Program-made: the position numbers and the translations under genes
Shown: piece by piece, positions 1-9,654 of the stretch
Numbering within the stretch: position 1 is the stretch's first letter
How the letters are laid out: every line of letters begins with the position of its first letter
The notes under the pieces: model-generated
Told to the model about the DNA's origin: nothing
Databases searched by the model: none
The model's input: the letters and a program-made list of their open reading frames with translations, nothing else
Assembly (NCBI RefSeq): GCF_014695975.1
Contig: NZ_JACJPI010000045.1
Coordinates: forward strand, 62,001-126,000
Length of the DNA stretch: 64,000 nt
Direction: 5' to 3'
From: Leptolyngbya sp. FACHB-321
GTDB lineage: Bacteria > Cyanobacteriota > Cyanobacteriia > Leptolyngbyales > Leptolyngbyaceae

Positions 1-1553
1 CGTTCTTTTAAGGCTGATTCTAGTTGCGTTTGAGCTTCTGCTAGCACGTGTGTTAAAGAAACGGGTACAAGCTCAATCTCTTCCCGACTCAGGTGACTAT
101 ACGCCAGCAAGTCTTGGACGAGGTTATTCATGCGGTGAATGCTTGCAATGACCTGATGAATGTAATCTTGCGCGACTTCATCTAATTGCGCTCCATAATC
201 TTCAATCAGCGCTGACGCATAGCCTTCAACGCCTCTCAGCGGTGCTCTCAGATCATGAGCCACTGTGTAAGAGAACGCTTCTAACTCGTCATTGGCTGCC
301 TGCAAACGCATAGTACGTTCTGCCACTCGCTGCTCCAGTTCAGCCGCATATTGTTGCAGTTGCGATCGCAGCCTCGACTGTTGAATTGCGATCGCTAACT
401 GAGCCGCCACTTCACGAAAAACTTCCTGCTTCTGAGCATCGAAAGCATCCACTGGGCTAGCAAACCAATGAAGATCACCGATCGAGTTCCCTTCTACGCG
501 CAGAGGCACCGTCAGGAGACTGTGATAGCCCTTGGCTAATAATGCTTCTAGAGCCGATGAACGATGAGGCAGGGTAGAGATGTCTTGGACGTAGCAGAGA
601 GAGTCACTGCATTCAAGCGAGTTTAGTGCCTCTTGCTCGGTCATGAGTACGATCATGCCAGCTAATTCTTGGTCAACATCCTCCGCTAAAACCTGGGTTT
701 CGTTGAGGTCAGAACTAGGCTTGAGCAGAATTACTGCCCCTTCTTTGTAAGCAGAAATGCCTTTCAGCTTGGATAGCGTTTCATGGGCTAACAACTCAAC
801 CGATTGCGCGGCTAAAATTGCCTGGTCAATCTCATGCAGAATTTTGAGGCGCTCAGCCGATCGTTGTACCGATTGAGTTTGTTCATGAGCTACCTTTAAG
901 GCGTCTTCGTAAAGACGAGAAACTGAGTAAATTTGACGCCAGATAAAATAGGCAAGTATGGCTCCGAGTACACCAGCCAGCACAAGACTACTGCCAACTA
1001 CCGTTTGGGTCGTACGTTGCACCATTGCAGAGCGGGTCGTTCGCAGTTGCTCCTCTGTTTGAATAAACTGGCTCATCTCTTGCCGGATCGCGACCATGAC
1101 CTGATTGCGCTTCTTTAAGACTGCGCTTGGTAAGGCTACGTTATTTTGTTTGCCAGCGATCAACGAAGGAATATAGCTGCTCCACTGCTGATATTGTGTT
1201 TCAACCTGAATTAAACGTTGACCCTGGGACGGGTTGTCTGAAACCAGATCGACTAGGTTCTTGAATGAAGGTTCTACCAGTACCTCTGCTTGTTTATACG
1301 GCTCAAGCAGTTCGGCTTCCCCCGTGAGTAAATAGCCTCGCAGCCCAGACTCCACCTCCGAAAATAGTCTTTCCACGCGGTTTGCTTGAGCAATGACCTG
1401 ATCGGTATGCTCAACCCACCGCATCACGAATAGAAGACGACTGATCTGCCAAATAGATACGCCTGCCAAGAACAGCATGAGCGAGACTGGCAGCGCGATC
1501 GTGCGGATGAGGCGACGTCTAAATGATAGTTGGGGCGTCAGAGTACTCGACAT
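1..1553 (-). CDS. Hybrid-input sensor histidine kinase (CHASE3-GAF-HisKA), 3' end cut by the window
   Basis: I translated this by hand from ATG at 1553; the frame stays open to base 1, giving 517 codons and no stop. Order of parts: a transmembrane helix at about residues 16-36, a periplasmic CHASE3-like region (about 45-175, with the segment SGLRGYLLTGE), a second transmembrane helix (about 187-207), a GAF-like domain (about 240-375), a short coiled coil, then a HisKA domain whose H-box reads SYTVAHDLRAPLRG with the phospho-acceptor His at residue 433. This H-box resembles cyanobacterial phytochrome-type kinases. The ATPase (HATPase_c) domain would lie outside the window. It probably senses a periplasmic signal and passes phosphate to an unseen response regulator. 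The architecture is secure; the signal and partner are unknown. Confidence 0.9.
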   Translation of the reverse strand, partial: MSSTLTPQLSFRRRLIRTIALPVSLMLFLAGVSIWQISRLLFVMRWVEHTDQVIAQANRVERLFSEVESGLRGYLLTGEAELLEPYKQAEVLVEPSFKNLVDLVSDNPSQGQRLIQVETQYQQWSSYIPSLIAGKQNNVALPSAVLKKRNQVMVAIRQEMSQFIQTEEQLRTTRSAMVQRTTQTVVGSSLVLAGVLGAILAYFIWRQIYSVSRLYEDALKVAHEQTQSVQRSAERLKILHEIDQAILAAQSVELLAHETLSKLKGISAYKEGAVILLKPSSDLNETQVLAEDVDQELAGMIVLMTEQEALNSLECSDSLCYVQDISTLPHRSSALEALLAKGYHSLLTVPLRVEGNSIGDLHWFASPVDAFDAQKQEVFREVAAQLAIAIQQSRLRSQLQQYAAELEQRVAERTMRLQAANDELEAFSYTVAHDLRAPLRGVEGYASALIEDYGAQLDEVAQDYIHQVIASIHRMNNLVQDLLAYSHLSREEIELVPVSLTHVLAEAQTQLESALKE

Positions 1554-1790
1554 ACTGTCATCTTACTGATTCAGCTCAATCGAACCCTACTGAAAAAGAC
1601 AGTAATCTACTCAATGCATTGAGATTGCTGGATCGCTAGGGCGCTTTAGCATTCGATCGTAAGTATGCGTTTGTAACGCTATCCTCAGCAGTAGGAAACA
1701 CTCGTAAGCTAGATGATTCATTGAGGAGACAGTTGCTCACTTCGCTTAGAATTGGTGCTACTAAACGTCGAGTGTGATGGAAGACCGTTT

Positions 1791-2216
1791 ATGAAAAGCG
1801 GTAAGCAGCGTCGTCAAGAAATTAAAGCCAGGCGAAAGAAAGCAGCAGCCCAAACAATTGCTCAACAAGTGGCTGAACAAGCAAAATTGGAAGTAGCACT
1901 GGGTGGAGTCTTGGTTGATGGAGCTGCCCTTGCTCCAGATAACAGCTATGGTGCACCAGACTTTGTTCAACGTGGCTATTACCTCGATCGCCCATTCGTG
2001 TGCCAAGACTGTGGCGTGAGGGCGATTTGGACAGCAAGCCAACAAAAATGGTGGTACGAAGTCGCTAAAGGCGGCGTATGGACAACAGCCATTCGGTGCC
2101 GACCCTGCCGGGTACGAGAACGAGAGCGTCGTCAGACAGCACGTCGGCTTCATCTGGAAGGACTTGCTCGTAAAAAAGGTATAACGCCTAATCCTAAGCC
2201 AGACTGTCAGGAGTGA
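1791..2216 (+). CDS. Probable zinc-ribbon domain protein
   Basis: A 141-residue basic protein. The N-terminal third is a Lys/Arg/Ala-rich helix (KSGKQRRQEIKARRKKAAAQ), followed by a CxDC...CRPC pair of cysteine knuckles around a Trp-rich stretch (IWTASQQKWWYEVAKGG). This matches the 'probable zinc-ribbon domain' family (zf-trcl) as I recall it. A further in-frame TTG lies at 1752, but the ATG at 1791 has a GGAAG about 8 bases upstream and opens the usual KxGKQRR sequence, so I prefer it. The role is unknown; RNA or ribosome contact is only a guess from the charge pattern. Confidence 0.75.
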   Translation: MKSGKQRRQEIKARRKKAAAQTIAQQVAEQAKLEVALGGVLVDGAALAPDNSYGAPDFVQRGYYLDRPFVCQDCGVRAIWTASQQKWWYEVAKGGVWTTAIRCRPCRVRERERRQTARRLHLEGLARKKGITPNPKPDCQE

Positions 2217-2904
2217 AAGATCTAACCCTCAAGCTATCAGCCTGCTTTGGCTAACCAACTCTTCAAGAGCATCCCGGAATTTTATCTCTGTGCAGTGTAG
2301 AACTGGTTAAGCAACTGAGTGTAATTACTGAAGCTGCTTTTAGAGAAAGAATTTAGTTCGATCGTGCAACAGCTAGAACTAGCATTTGCAGCAGTTTGAT
2401 CACCAGACTTTGCTCCCCATTCACCAATCAAAAAGCATATCAGTCTGATTAAATGGGCTTGGAAAAGTAAGCAAGTTGAATTAAATGTAAAAGACTTTTA
2501 GCTGGCTGATACTTCTCAATAGAATCCAGAGTAACTGCAGATTAATCCATTGAAAAATCAAGGAAAAGCTTGCTTCTCCTCTTGCCATAAAAGATGAAAT
2601 CAAGCAATAGTTGAATTGGAAATATCTGAAAAAGATTAAGACAGTTACTATGACGAAGAATTAGGGCTTTAACAGCCTTAATTAAGATGAACGATTATGT
2701 CAAACAGAGCGAAAACGTTTCTCTACTTGACTTTCAGCTTTGTGTGGGAAGCCAATGAAAAGCGGTGTTAAAGTATCTTCTAAGTTTATTTTTGCTCATA
2801 GAAATCACCCCAGCGGGTAGCAGACTTTCAAATTATTTCAGCCAGAATTGATTTGTAAAGGCATTGAGCCTGGAGTTAACCCCCACACCTGGAGATTGCA
2901 AAGT
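2217..2904. other. Gene-poor spacer
   Basis: About 690 AT-rich bases without a credible reading frame. The only structure seen is a short imperfect hairpin at 2659-2683 (10-base arms, one mismatch). No tRNA or known RNA motif was recognised. Confidence 0.5.
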
Positions 2905-3735
2905 ATGGAACTTTCAACGTTTGAACTGTTAGTAAAACCAATCGCGCCACGTTTTCCTGCTGCCGTTCCTGGTAGTGGTGCTATTACGGCTGTCGCTCGA
3001 CGTGCTGTGCAAGGTTACTTCCTCACTATCAGTAATTTAGAAACCAAAGATCTCACGTTTCGATTGGAATTTGTCATCAGCAAACCTAATCCGGCTGACC
3101 CCGATCGCACGTTGTTCAATAATGCTGATTTGCTGGTTGATATTGCTGGAGCTAACACATCGATCGCCCTTTCTGGTGGCGTGACGGCTACTAGCTTTAG
3201 CGGTTTCTTCCGCTTACCAGCAGGACAAACTGCCTCGGTGCAGCTCTTGCCCAAGTTGTCTTTGGGTCTGTTATCTGACCCAAACCCCGATTTGGAAATT
3301 CGTGGTTATGTCAAACTGACCCTACCTGCTCTGTTCAAGAATATTAGGGAAGGCTTTGTGTCTCAGAGTGCTACGCCTGCCAAAGTGCTGCTCAACCCAG
3401 AGATTCGTGGCACATTCTTGCCTAACAACTATCCCGCTACCCTGACTGGGGACTTTGACCAGATCAACTATGCGTTGGCGATCGCGTCTGGCAAAGCACT
3501 TAATGAAGTTGCACCAGAGCCAAGTCGCCCGATCCTCATCGGTCCCATTCTGACGGATGTGCTGGCAGAAATGACGACCGAGGTACCCCCTCAATTGATT
3601 GAAGGCACACCGCTAGAGCAAGCACAGTCATTGGTTGGCTTGATGGCTCAATTAGATTTCAGCCCTGAAAACCTCCAGAGTTTCAGCGATCTGCTGTCCA
3701 AGCTAGAAATTCCTATTCAAGTCAGCCGGAAGTAG
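2905..3735 (+). CDS. Hypothetical protein, beta-rich
   Basis: A 276-residue protein not assigned to a family. From ATG at 2905 (GGAG about 10 bases upstream) it begins MELSTFELLVKPIAPRF. An upstream in-frame TTG at 2848 has no good ribosome site. The first 160 residues alternate hydrophobic and polar residues with many Gly/Asn/Thr, as in an Ig-like or jelly-roll beta domain (FLTISNLETKDLTFRLEF). The last third has the mainly helical segment QAQSLVGLMAQLDFSPENLQ. No signal peptide or transmembrane helix is visible. It stands alone between long spacers. Confidence 0.6.
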   Translation: MELSTFELLVKPIAPRFPAAVPGSGAITAVARRAVQGYFLTISNLETKDLTFRLEFVISKPNPADPDRTLFNNADLLVDIAGANTSIALSGGVTATSFSGFFRLPAGQTASVQLLPKLSLGLLSDPNPDLEIRGYVKLTLPALFKNIREGFVSQSATPAKVLLNPEIRGTFLPNNYPATLTGDFDQINYALAIASGKALNEVAPEPSRPILIGPILTDVLAEMTTEVPPQLIEGTPLEQAQSLVGLMAQLDFSPENLQSFSDLLSKLEIPIQVSRK

Positions 3736-3818
3736 CTTCAAACCGATCGCGCTACGGTCAACGGGGTCATAGACATTGCCTTTCAATCTCTGTGACCCCA
3801 TTCTCTAGAAGAAAACTT

Positions 3819-4760
3819 ATGCAGCCCTCTTTTCGCTTTCAACCACTTTTGTTTAGCTGGGTTGCCTTACATCCCAAGCCCAAAGGTGTCATTCAGTTTG
3901 TCGGCGGCGCTTTTTTTGGCTCTTTTCCCACGCTGTTTTATCGCTATTTCCTGAGCCAATTATTTGAGGCAGGTTACACGATCGTTGCCTTGCCGTTCCG
4001 GTTTACCTTTCGGCACTGGTCAGTAGCGCTATCACTGCTGGACGAACAGCAGCGTCTTCAACCAGAAATTATTGCTCTGGCAGCGCGATCGGGCTATGAG
4101 ACTGACATATATCAGCATCCCGAAAACTACACCTGGATTGGACACAGCCTCGGGTGTAAATATATTGCCTTGCTGGAACTGTTAAGTGACGATCAGTGGC
4201 AAGCAAACCTGCAAGTCTGCACCCCGTCTCGGCAAACGCAGGTACAAAGACAGCAAATCAGCGATCGCCTTGGTAGCCGGAGTGCCATTCGCGATCAGCG
4301 ATCGCTGCTACTGGCTCCTGATATCAGCGACACTGAAAGCGCCATTCCAATCAAGCCTTTGGCAAAGCTATTGGATCGTCTGGGCTTAGGAGTATTGCCC
4401 GATCGTCAGCAGACCTTATGCCTGATCGATCGCAGCCGCCTCTTTAACCTGACTAGTCTCATTTCGTTTGATCATGACACTATCGCGGGCAGTATTAACG
4501 GTCAAGACGAGGCAACCAGTGATGTGCTGTGGTTGGTCAAACACTTAGAACGTCAGCACTTGATACAGGCTGAACTGGCTGGAAAACATCTAGAGCCGAT
4601 CGGGGTGCGAATTGGTCAATGGATTGTGGATTTCAATCCTCTAGACAAGTTCATTAAACCCCTATGGCTACGGGATCTTGAGCCGGTAACGTTGGATATT
4701 CTTAAGACGTTGGAGGAACGTAGTAGGGCGTTGAGTGGAAGGGTGAAGGTGAAGGCGTGA
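3819..4760 (+). CDS. DUF1350 family protein (alpha/beta-hydrolase-like)
   Basis: A 313-residue protein that matches the DUF1350 family of cyanobacteria and plastids: the opening WVALHPKPKGVIQFVGGAF, then SFPTLFYRYFLSQLFEAGY and the nucleophile-elbow-like WIGHSLGCKY. The family has an alpha/beta hydrolase fold but no established reaction. The ATG at 3819 is chosen because AGAAG sits about 7 bases upstream; a GTG nine codons earlier (3792) is possible. The stretch between the elbow and the C-terminus carries several GCGATCGC-type sites, so its sequence there may be shaped by HIP1 expansion. The family call is fairly sure; function is unknown. Confidence 0.75.
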   Translation: MQPSFRFQPLLFSWVALHPKPKGVIQFVGGAFFGSFPTLFYRYFLSQLFEAGYTIVALPFRFTFRHWSVALSLLDEQQRLQPEIIALAARSGYETDIYQHPENYTWIGHSLGCKYIALLELLSDDQWQANLQVCTPSRQTQVQRQQISDRLGSRSAIRDQRSLLLAPDISDTESAIPIKPLAKLLDRLGLGVLPDRQQTLCLIDRSRLFNLTSLISFDHDTIAGSINGQDEATSDVLWLVKHLERQHLIQAELAGKHLEPIGVRIGQWIVDFNPLDKFIKPLWLRDLEPVTLDILKTLEERSRALSGRVKVKA

Positions 4761-5131
4761 AGGCGTGGAAGGGGCAGTTAAATGCTGGGCTGGAAACTGT
4801 CCCAAAACTTTGCTGCTCTACTACGGGCAGCTTGTTTAGGGGTGATCGATCGCGCTTAAATGACACATAGCACCTCAAGCTTCAAGATTATCTATTTAGT
4901 CTGATGCTACGTGACTGAGCTGCCAGCGCTTAGTTAGAGATAGGCAAGTTTCCAGGGCAGCAATAACGTCAATCGGCCTAATGACGACCCGTACAAGGGG
5001 GAGGCACTTGGTGTTCAGTTTGACGCCTCGAAACTTTCCAGCACTTTCTTTGTCCGGCGAGCCATCGGTAAAGCAAATGGAAAACTGTCTAATTGAGATA
5101 AAATTTGTATGAGAAAGATATTAGGAAATAT
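4761..5131. other. Spacer with no recognised feature
   Basis: About 370 bases between the DUF1350 gene and a small membrane-protein gene. It starts with a short purine-rich run that continues the GGTGAAGG end of the gene before it. Nothing else could be supported. Confidence 0.4.
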
Positions 5132-5635
5132 ATGACATCCCGTCCTAAACTTGCTAAATCGCGATATGTAATTATTGTGTCAGTTGCAGCTACGTTTATC
5201 TTCTTTGCTAGTTATATGCTGTGGGGGAAAGTTTCAGGTTCGCTTCTGCAAATTTTTACAGATTTATCGCGAAACAATGGAATTGGTGCAAGTTCTGGAA
5301 TGTTGGATTTTCAAGTGGTTACAGCTATTACAGGTTGGAACGGCAGGCTTTCTTTTTGGAAACTGGAGTTACCAAACTGGCTAGTTCCTCTATCAGCGAT
5401 AGGAGCTGCAACAGTATGCTGGCTAAAAGAATTGGACCTATGGGATGTTCCTGTAATCATTCCTATTGGGCTAGCAGCATATGGTTTTTTGCATTCTGGT
5501 TTTTTCTTACATACACTTCTGACCGCTAATGGTAATGAAGGGATTATTGGGGTAGGCAGTTTGTTAACATTTTTCTCCTGTATTGTGATGCTTGTTGTTT
5601 TAATAAAACAATTTGGTCGTCAAAAGATTCTTTAA
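5132..5635 (+). CDS. Hypothetical integral membrane protein
   Basis: A 167-residue protein from ATG 5132 with AGGA upstream. Four hydrophobic helices are likely: residues about 12-32 (YVIIVSVAATFIFFASYMLW), one near LVPLSAIGAATVCWL, one near VPVIIPIGLAAYGFLHSGFF, and a last one near LLTFFSCIVMLVVLI. A loop rich in Gly/Asn/Ser follows the first helix. No family was recognised. The base composition is more AT-rich than in neighbouring genes, which could mean recent acquisition. An in-frame TTG start nine codons upstream is less likely. Confidence 0.5.
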   Translation: MTSRPKLAKSRYVIIVSVAATFIFFASYMLWGKVSGSLLQIFTDLSRNNGIGASSGMLDFQVVTAITGWNGRLSFWKLELPNWLVPLSAIGAATVCWLKELDLWDVPVIIPIGLAAYGFLHSGFFLHTLLTANGNEGIIGVGSLLTFFSCIVMLVVLIKQFGRQKIL

Positions 5636-5969
5636 AGTTTTAAGTAATTATTATGTACCAGAGAGCAATGGTTGTTCTTGTCTAATTAAGTGGAACACTG
5701 CATAACCCAGCGCAGCCTTGGCAGCGATTTACTCCTTAAGCCTAAATGGGAGGATGCTAAGTTGTAGCAAGGCGTAAGTTGATAGCACTTTGACAGTCTT
5801 GCTAAATAAGGATGGTTTTGCCTATCGTGATGAAGTTTATGCATCTCAGGTTTAGCCGATAGATTGCAGCAAACAATTATGTCAAAATCATGGCGTTACC
5901 AGTGGAGCTTTCGAAGGTCTGGGCGATCGCCTTCGCTTCCAAATTGATCGCTGACTACCAACTATACAA
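5636..5969. other. Spacer upstream of the DUF1823-bioF pair
   Basis: About 330 bases, no credible frame. It should hold the promoter for the DUF1823 gene and bioF. A GGGCGATCGC site lies near 5920. No clear operator was seen. Confidence 0.35.
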
Positions 5970-6344
5970 ATGTCTAACCTTCCACCCCTAACTACCGAAA
6001 CCCTTTGGGCGATCCTTCACGATACGCTGGATGACGCGACGGTGAATCAATTGGTGTGGCATTATTTGGGCTATCGTCGGGATGATGCAGGCGATCGCTG
6101 GGACGCTACTGCTGTTGCGCCTGATTGGAAAGAAACGTATCCTGAACCGCCAGACTTTATTGAGAACCGTCCGCCAACGGTGAAGCTAACGCGATCGATT
6201 CCTGCTGAAAACAAGCAACTGCTGAAGGACAAGCTGGGGTTTCAGGGCTACAAGGTGAATGAGTTGGTGCCACGAAAGACGAGACGGGCGACGATCGCCA
6301 ACTGGCTTCTCAGCTATATGCACCAAACGGGTATTGATGCTTAA
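5970..6344 (+). CDS. DUF1823 family protein
   Basis: A 124-residue soluble protein of the cyanobacterial/plastid DUF1823 family. Recognisable blocks are TETLWAILHDTLDDATVNQL, VWHYLGYRRD, PEPPDFIENRPPTVKLTRSI and ENKQLLKDKLGFQGYK. Its length is normal for the family, whose function is not known. The stop codon is only about a dozen bases before the bioF start, so the two genes are very probably co-transcribed and may be translationally coupled. No special regulation is visible. Confidence 0.8.
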   Translation: MSNLPPLTTETLWAILHDTLDDATVNQLVWHYLGYRRDDAGDRWDATAVAPDWKETYPEPPDFIENRPPTVKLTRSIPAENKQLLKDKLGFQGYKVNELVPRKTRRATIANWLLSYMHQTGIDA

Positions 6345-6356
6345 CCTTACGTGGTC

Positions 6357-7565
6357 ATGACTGCCAATCCGTATGCCTGGCTTGAGTCTGCTCTCACGAC
6401 GATTCATCGAGCGGACTGGTATCGCTCTGTACATGCGATCGAGGGACGTTCTGGATCGGTTGTGCAGATGGCAGGGCAACCTGTACTTAACTTTGGCAGT
6501 AATGACTATCTGGGCTTGGCAGGGGACGATCGTCTGATACAAGCCGCGCTCGCTGCCACACAAGCGTACGGCACAGGCAGCACTGGTTCTCGTCTAGTGA
6601 GTGGGCATCGAGCACTGCATGAGCAGTTGGAACAGGCGATCGCCGAGCTCAAGCAAACCGAAGCCGCCCTGGTTTTTAGCTCTGGCTACCTGACGAATCT
6701 GGGAACCGTGAGCGCACTAGTAGGCAAACGTGATCTGATCCTGTCAGACCAGTACAATCATTCCAGCCTCAAGCAGGGTGCTGTTCTCAGCGGTGCCACT
6801 GTGCTGAACTATGCCCACTGTGATGTTGTTCAACTACAGCAGTTGTTGGAGCAGCACCGCGATCGTCACCGTCGTTGTCTATTGCTAACTGACAGCGTGT
6901 TTAGTATGGATGGTGACCTGTGCCCGTTACCAGAGCTTTTGGCATTAGCAGAAACGTTTGATGCCATGCTGTTGGTGGATGAAGCCCACGCTACAGGTGT
7001 ATTAGGCGCAACGGGCGCGGGCTGTGTCGAGCATTTTGGATGTACGGGTCGGGCGATCGTGCAGGTCGGCACCCTTAGCAAAGCGCTGGGTAGTTTGGGC
7101 GGTTATGTCGCTGGTTCAGCCACGTTGATCGACTACTTGCGGAACCGTGCGGCTGGCTTCATTTACACTACAGGGCTGTCTCCAGCCGATACCGCCGCCG
7201 CACTGGCAGCCGTAACGATTGTCCAGCAAGACCCCGATCGCCGTGCCCAGCTCTGGCAAAACGTAACGCAGCTCAAGCAGGCGCTCCAGCCATTGAGTCA
7301 ACAACTTACAGCCACGACTGATACAGCAATCACACTTCTACCGTCTGAATCACCCATTTTATGTTTGCAAGTTGGCAGTCCAGCGATCGTGCTGCACCTC
7401 GGAACCTTGCTGCGGCAAGCAGGCATCTTTGCACCTGCTATCCGCCCACCGACTGTGCCGACCAGCCGTCTGCGTCTCACGCTCATGGCTACCCATGAGT
7501 GTAAGCATTTACAGCAGTTCACGACGGCTCTAAGCCAGGCAATGCAGGTACGATGGGACGGATAG
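6357..7565 (+). CDS. bioF: 8-amino-7-oxononanoate synthase
   Basis: A PLP-dependent alpha-oxoamine synthase that condenses pimeloyl-ACP (or -CoA) with alanine, releasing CO2, as the first committed step of biotin ring assembly. The family signatures are complete: [32 protein letters not shown], the PLP-site [10 protein letters not shown] and the Schiff-base lysine in [10 protein letters not shown] (about residue 242). Length is about 402, as usual. ATG 6357 and GTG 6351 are both possible starts. The other biotin genes are not in the window, but pdxH, which makes the PLP cofactor this enzyme needs, follows 86 bases downstream on the same strand. Confidence 0.93.
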   Translation: MTANPYAWLESALTTIHRADWYRSVHAIEGRSGSVVQMAGQPVLNFGSNDYLGLAGDDRLIQAALAATQAYGTGSTGSRLVSGHRALHEQLEQAIAELKQTEAALVFSSGYLTNLGTVSALVGKRDLILSDQYNHSSLKQGAVLSGATVLNYAHCDVVQLQQLLEQHRDRHRRCLLLTDSVFSMDGDLCPLPELLALAETFDAMLLVDEAHATGVLGATGAGCVEHFGCTGRAIVQVGTLSKALGSLGGYVAGSATLIDYLRNRAAGFIYTTGLSPADTAAALAAVTIVQQDPDRRAQLWQNVTQLKQALQPLSQQLTATTDTAITLLPSESPILCLQVGSPAIVLHLGTLLRQAGIFAPAIRPPTVPTSRLRLTLMATHECKHLQQFTTALSQAMQVRWDG

Positions 7566-7651
7566 CCAACCCTACTTATCGCTGACTGCTCTGATCTTGC
7601 TAGAATCGCCAGTGCCGTCCTCAACGCTTTGTTGCATCGCTGTTCAAGCCA

Positions 7652-8293
7652 ATGACTCAATCTATTGCTGACCTTCGTCAAAATTACACATTGCAAGCGC
7701 TGAACGAGGCAGATGTTGACCCTGATCCCATCCAGCAATTTCAACGCTGGATGGATCAGGCGATCGCCGCCGAGTTACCAGAGCCAAACGCCATGACCCT
7801 TGCGACCGCTACTCGTGATGGCATTCCTTCTGCTCGTATTGTGCTACTCAAAGGCTTAGATGCGCGTGGCTTTGCCTTTTACACCAACTACGAAAGCCGC
7901 AAAGGGCGGGAACTGGCGGACAATCCACAGGCAGCGCTAGTTTTCTTATGGACAGTGCTGGAGCGCCAGGTACGGATTGAGGGACAGGTAGAAAAGGTGG
8001 CAGCAGCAGAAACAGATGCCTATTTTCAAAGCCGACCTTTAGCCAGCCGATTGGGTGCCTGGGCTTCTGAGCAGAGCCGTGTGATTCGCAATCGCGAGGT
8101 GCTGGAACAACGGTTTGCTGAGTTGAAGGCAACTTATGCCGATGAAACAGTTCCCCGTCCGCCGCATTGGGGTGGCTATCGAGTCATTCCTCATCAAATT
8201 GAGTTTTGGCAGGGACGCACTAGCCGTTTGCACGATCGTCTCCGCTACCGTTTAGAGGAAGGCAATTGGCACCTGGAACGACTGGCACCTTGA
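7652..8293 (+). CDS. pdxH: Pyridoxine/pyridoxamine 5'-phosphate oxidase
   Basis: A 213-residue FMN enzyme that oxidises PNP or PMP to pyridoxal 5'-phosphate. Family signatures: [40 protein letters not shown], the substrate-binding [17 protein letters not shown], and the C-terminal block [17 protein letters not shown] ending in the near-invariant RLAP. Length and termini are normal. The start ATG follows the bioF stop by 86 bases; the two may share a transcript, which would join cofactor supply to a PLP-using biotin enzyme. Confidence 0.95.
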   Translation: MTQSIADLRQNYTLQALNEADVDPDPIQQFQRWMDQAIAAELPEPNAMTLATATRDGIPSARIVLLKGLDARGFAFYTNYESRKGRELADNPQAALVFLWTVLERQVRIEGQVEKVAAAETDAYFQSRPLASRLGAWASEQSRVIRNREVLEQRFAELKATYADETVPRPPHWGGYRVIPHQIEFWQGRTSRLHDRLRYRLEEGNWHLERLAP

Positions 8294-8346
8294 GTGCTTT
8301 TCAATATATTTTTGCTAAAGAAACCTTCTGCTCAGGGTGCTTAAGC

Positions 8347-9654
8347 CTACCGTGCTTGTCCTGGTGTATTGCCTGACTGCCCTGGCGTCGTACCTGCCTG
8401 GCCTGGAGGTAAACCACCACCTTGTCCTGGTGTATTGCCTGACTGCCCTGGCGTTGTACCTGCCTGGCCTGGAGGTAAACCGCGTCCTGGTGTGTCGCCT
8501 GCTTGTCCTGGTGTGTTACCGACCTGCCCTGGTGGTGGACTGCCGCCTTGCCCCGGTGTATTGCCGACCTGCCCTGGTGGGTCGCCGCCTTGCCCCGGTG
8601 TATTGCCGACCTGCTCCGGTGGTAGGCCGCCTTGTCCTGGTATGTTGCCGGTTGGCACTGTGCCAGTACCAACTGACCCTGGAATTGGAGCTGCCCCTGC
8701 TGCTGAGTTAGGTGGTGTTGGAATCGCTACTGTTGGGGGAAAGGCAGTTGGTAAGGCAAGTGTTGGGGATACGAATAAGTAATTGTTTGGCAAGGCGCTC
8801 GGGCTGGCAGGTGCAGTTAGCTGATCCAGGGGTCTGATAGACGTTGTTTGGTTTCCCTGGGAGGCGTTGACGTTGGGAGTTAGCGGTTGCCCATCTGCTG
8901 CTGTTGCTCCGTTAAAAATTCCAAGACTGGCTTGTGTTTTTACAGCCTCAGAGGTTTCTGTACGGACTGCCGCGATCGCCTGATCAACTGGTGTGCCAGT
9001 ACCATTGCTAGGTGCAGAGCGCTGCAAATCCAGCCCTTTTACCAAGTCGCTACTGTCATAGAACGTCTTGAGGTCAAAGCGATAAACCTGCTCAATTCGA
9101 TCCTTAACGACAACTGCAATCTGCCCTGCTTCTAGCGGTTGCGTTTGAGTGCGATCGCGGTTGGTAATTTCAATGCCACTGTCGGTGAGTGCCCCAATCA
9201 GGGTTACGTCTGTATCGGGAAGGTAGCGCACAAACAGCGCCGACCCACGAATGCCAGCGGCGGCATTGGGTGTCTGAATACGAGTTTGCCCACGACCCGG
9301 CGGCACTAAGAGTAGCAACGTCCCGTTCGAGAGGTTAAAGGTGCGAGTCTTTGGCAGAAAACGAAACAGCGCTTGCCCACCGATCCTTGCTAAAGAGCCA
9401 TCATTGAAGCGAAGTTCTGCAAGTGCAGCACGAGCGGTCGAAAGCGCATCACCAGGAACCAGCGTATCGCGAACCTTTGCCGATCGCCGTGCTTGATTTT
9501 TTAACAGTAGCTCTACCTTATTGCGCAATGAAGCAATGACTGCGCGATTAAGCGGCACTTCGGCGTGTGCCACGGATGGCAGCAACACTGCTGCACCCCA
9601 AATGCTAAGGGCTATGCATGGCGCAAAATGGCTAAACATAGATCTTTTAACCAT
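8347..9654 (-). CDS. FecR-domain exported protein with Pro/Gly repeat tail
   Basis: A 435-residue protein. The N-terminus is a signal peptide (hydrophobic core IALSIWGAAVLL, cleavage near VAHA/EV). Residues about 35-190 form a FecR-like periplasmic domain (LVPGDALSTARAALAELRFN, DGSLARIGGQALFRF, ggrgQTRIQTPNAAAGIRGS region). Cyanobacterial proteins of this kind are usually free-standing rather than anti-sigma partners. After a linker, residues about 335-435 are tandem repeats of GQxGNTPGQGG type, encoded by 42- and 66-base DNA repeats. ATG 9654 is preferred over TTG 9663; ATG 9639 would also leave an intact signal peptide. Tail length probably varies between strains. Confidence 0.8.
   Translation of the reverse strand: MVKRSMFSHFAPCIALSIWGAAVLLPSVAHAEVPLNRAVIASLRNKVELLLKNQARRSAKVRDTLVPGDALSTARAALAELRFNDGSLARIGGQALFRFLPKTRTFNLSNGTLLLLVPPGRGQTRIQTPNAAAGIRGSALFVRYLPDTDVTLIGALTDSGIEITNRDRTQTQPLEAGQIAVVVKDRIEQVYRFDLKTFYDSSDLVKGLDLQRSAPSNGTGTPVDQAIAAVRTETSEAVKTQASLGIFNGATAADGQPLTPNVNASQGNQTTSIRPLDQLTAPASPSALPNNYLFVSPTLALPTAFPPTVAIPTPPNSAAGAAPIPGSVGTGTVPTGNIPGQGGLPPEQVGNTPGQGGDPPGQVGNTPGQGGSPPPGQVGNTPGQAGDTPGRGLPPGQAGTTPGQSGNTPGQGGGLPPGQAGTTPGQSGNTPGQAR
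8353..8640. repeat. Tandem coding repeats in the FecR-protein tail
   Basis: Two almost identical units of about 66 bases (roughly 8353-8484) are followed by about four shorter units of near 42 bases, each containing CCTGGTGTATTGCC or a close variant. They encode the Pro/Gly/Gln tail. The near identity of the two long units points to recent duplication by slippage or unequal exchange. The long open frames seen on the opposite strand here are by-products of the repeat. Confidence 0.85.

Noticed and set aside
8337-8782. Long open frames on the opposite strand and in other frames of the FecR-protein tail
   Set aside because: Repeats of a length divisible by 3 keep several frames open at once; only the frame continuous with the FecR domain is supported.
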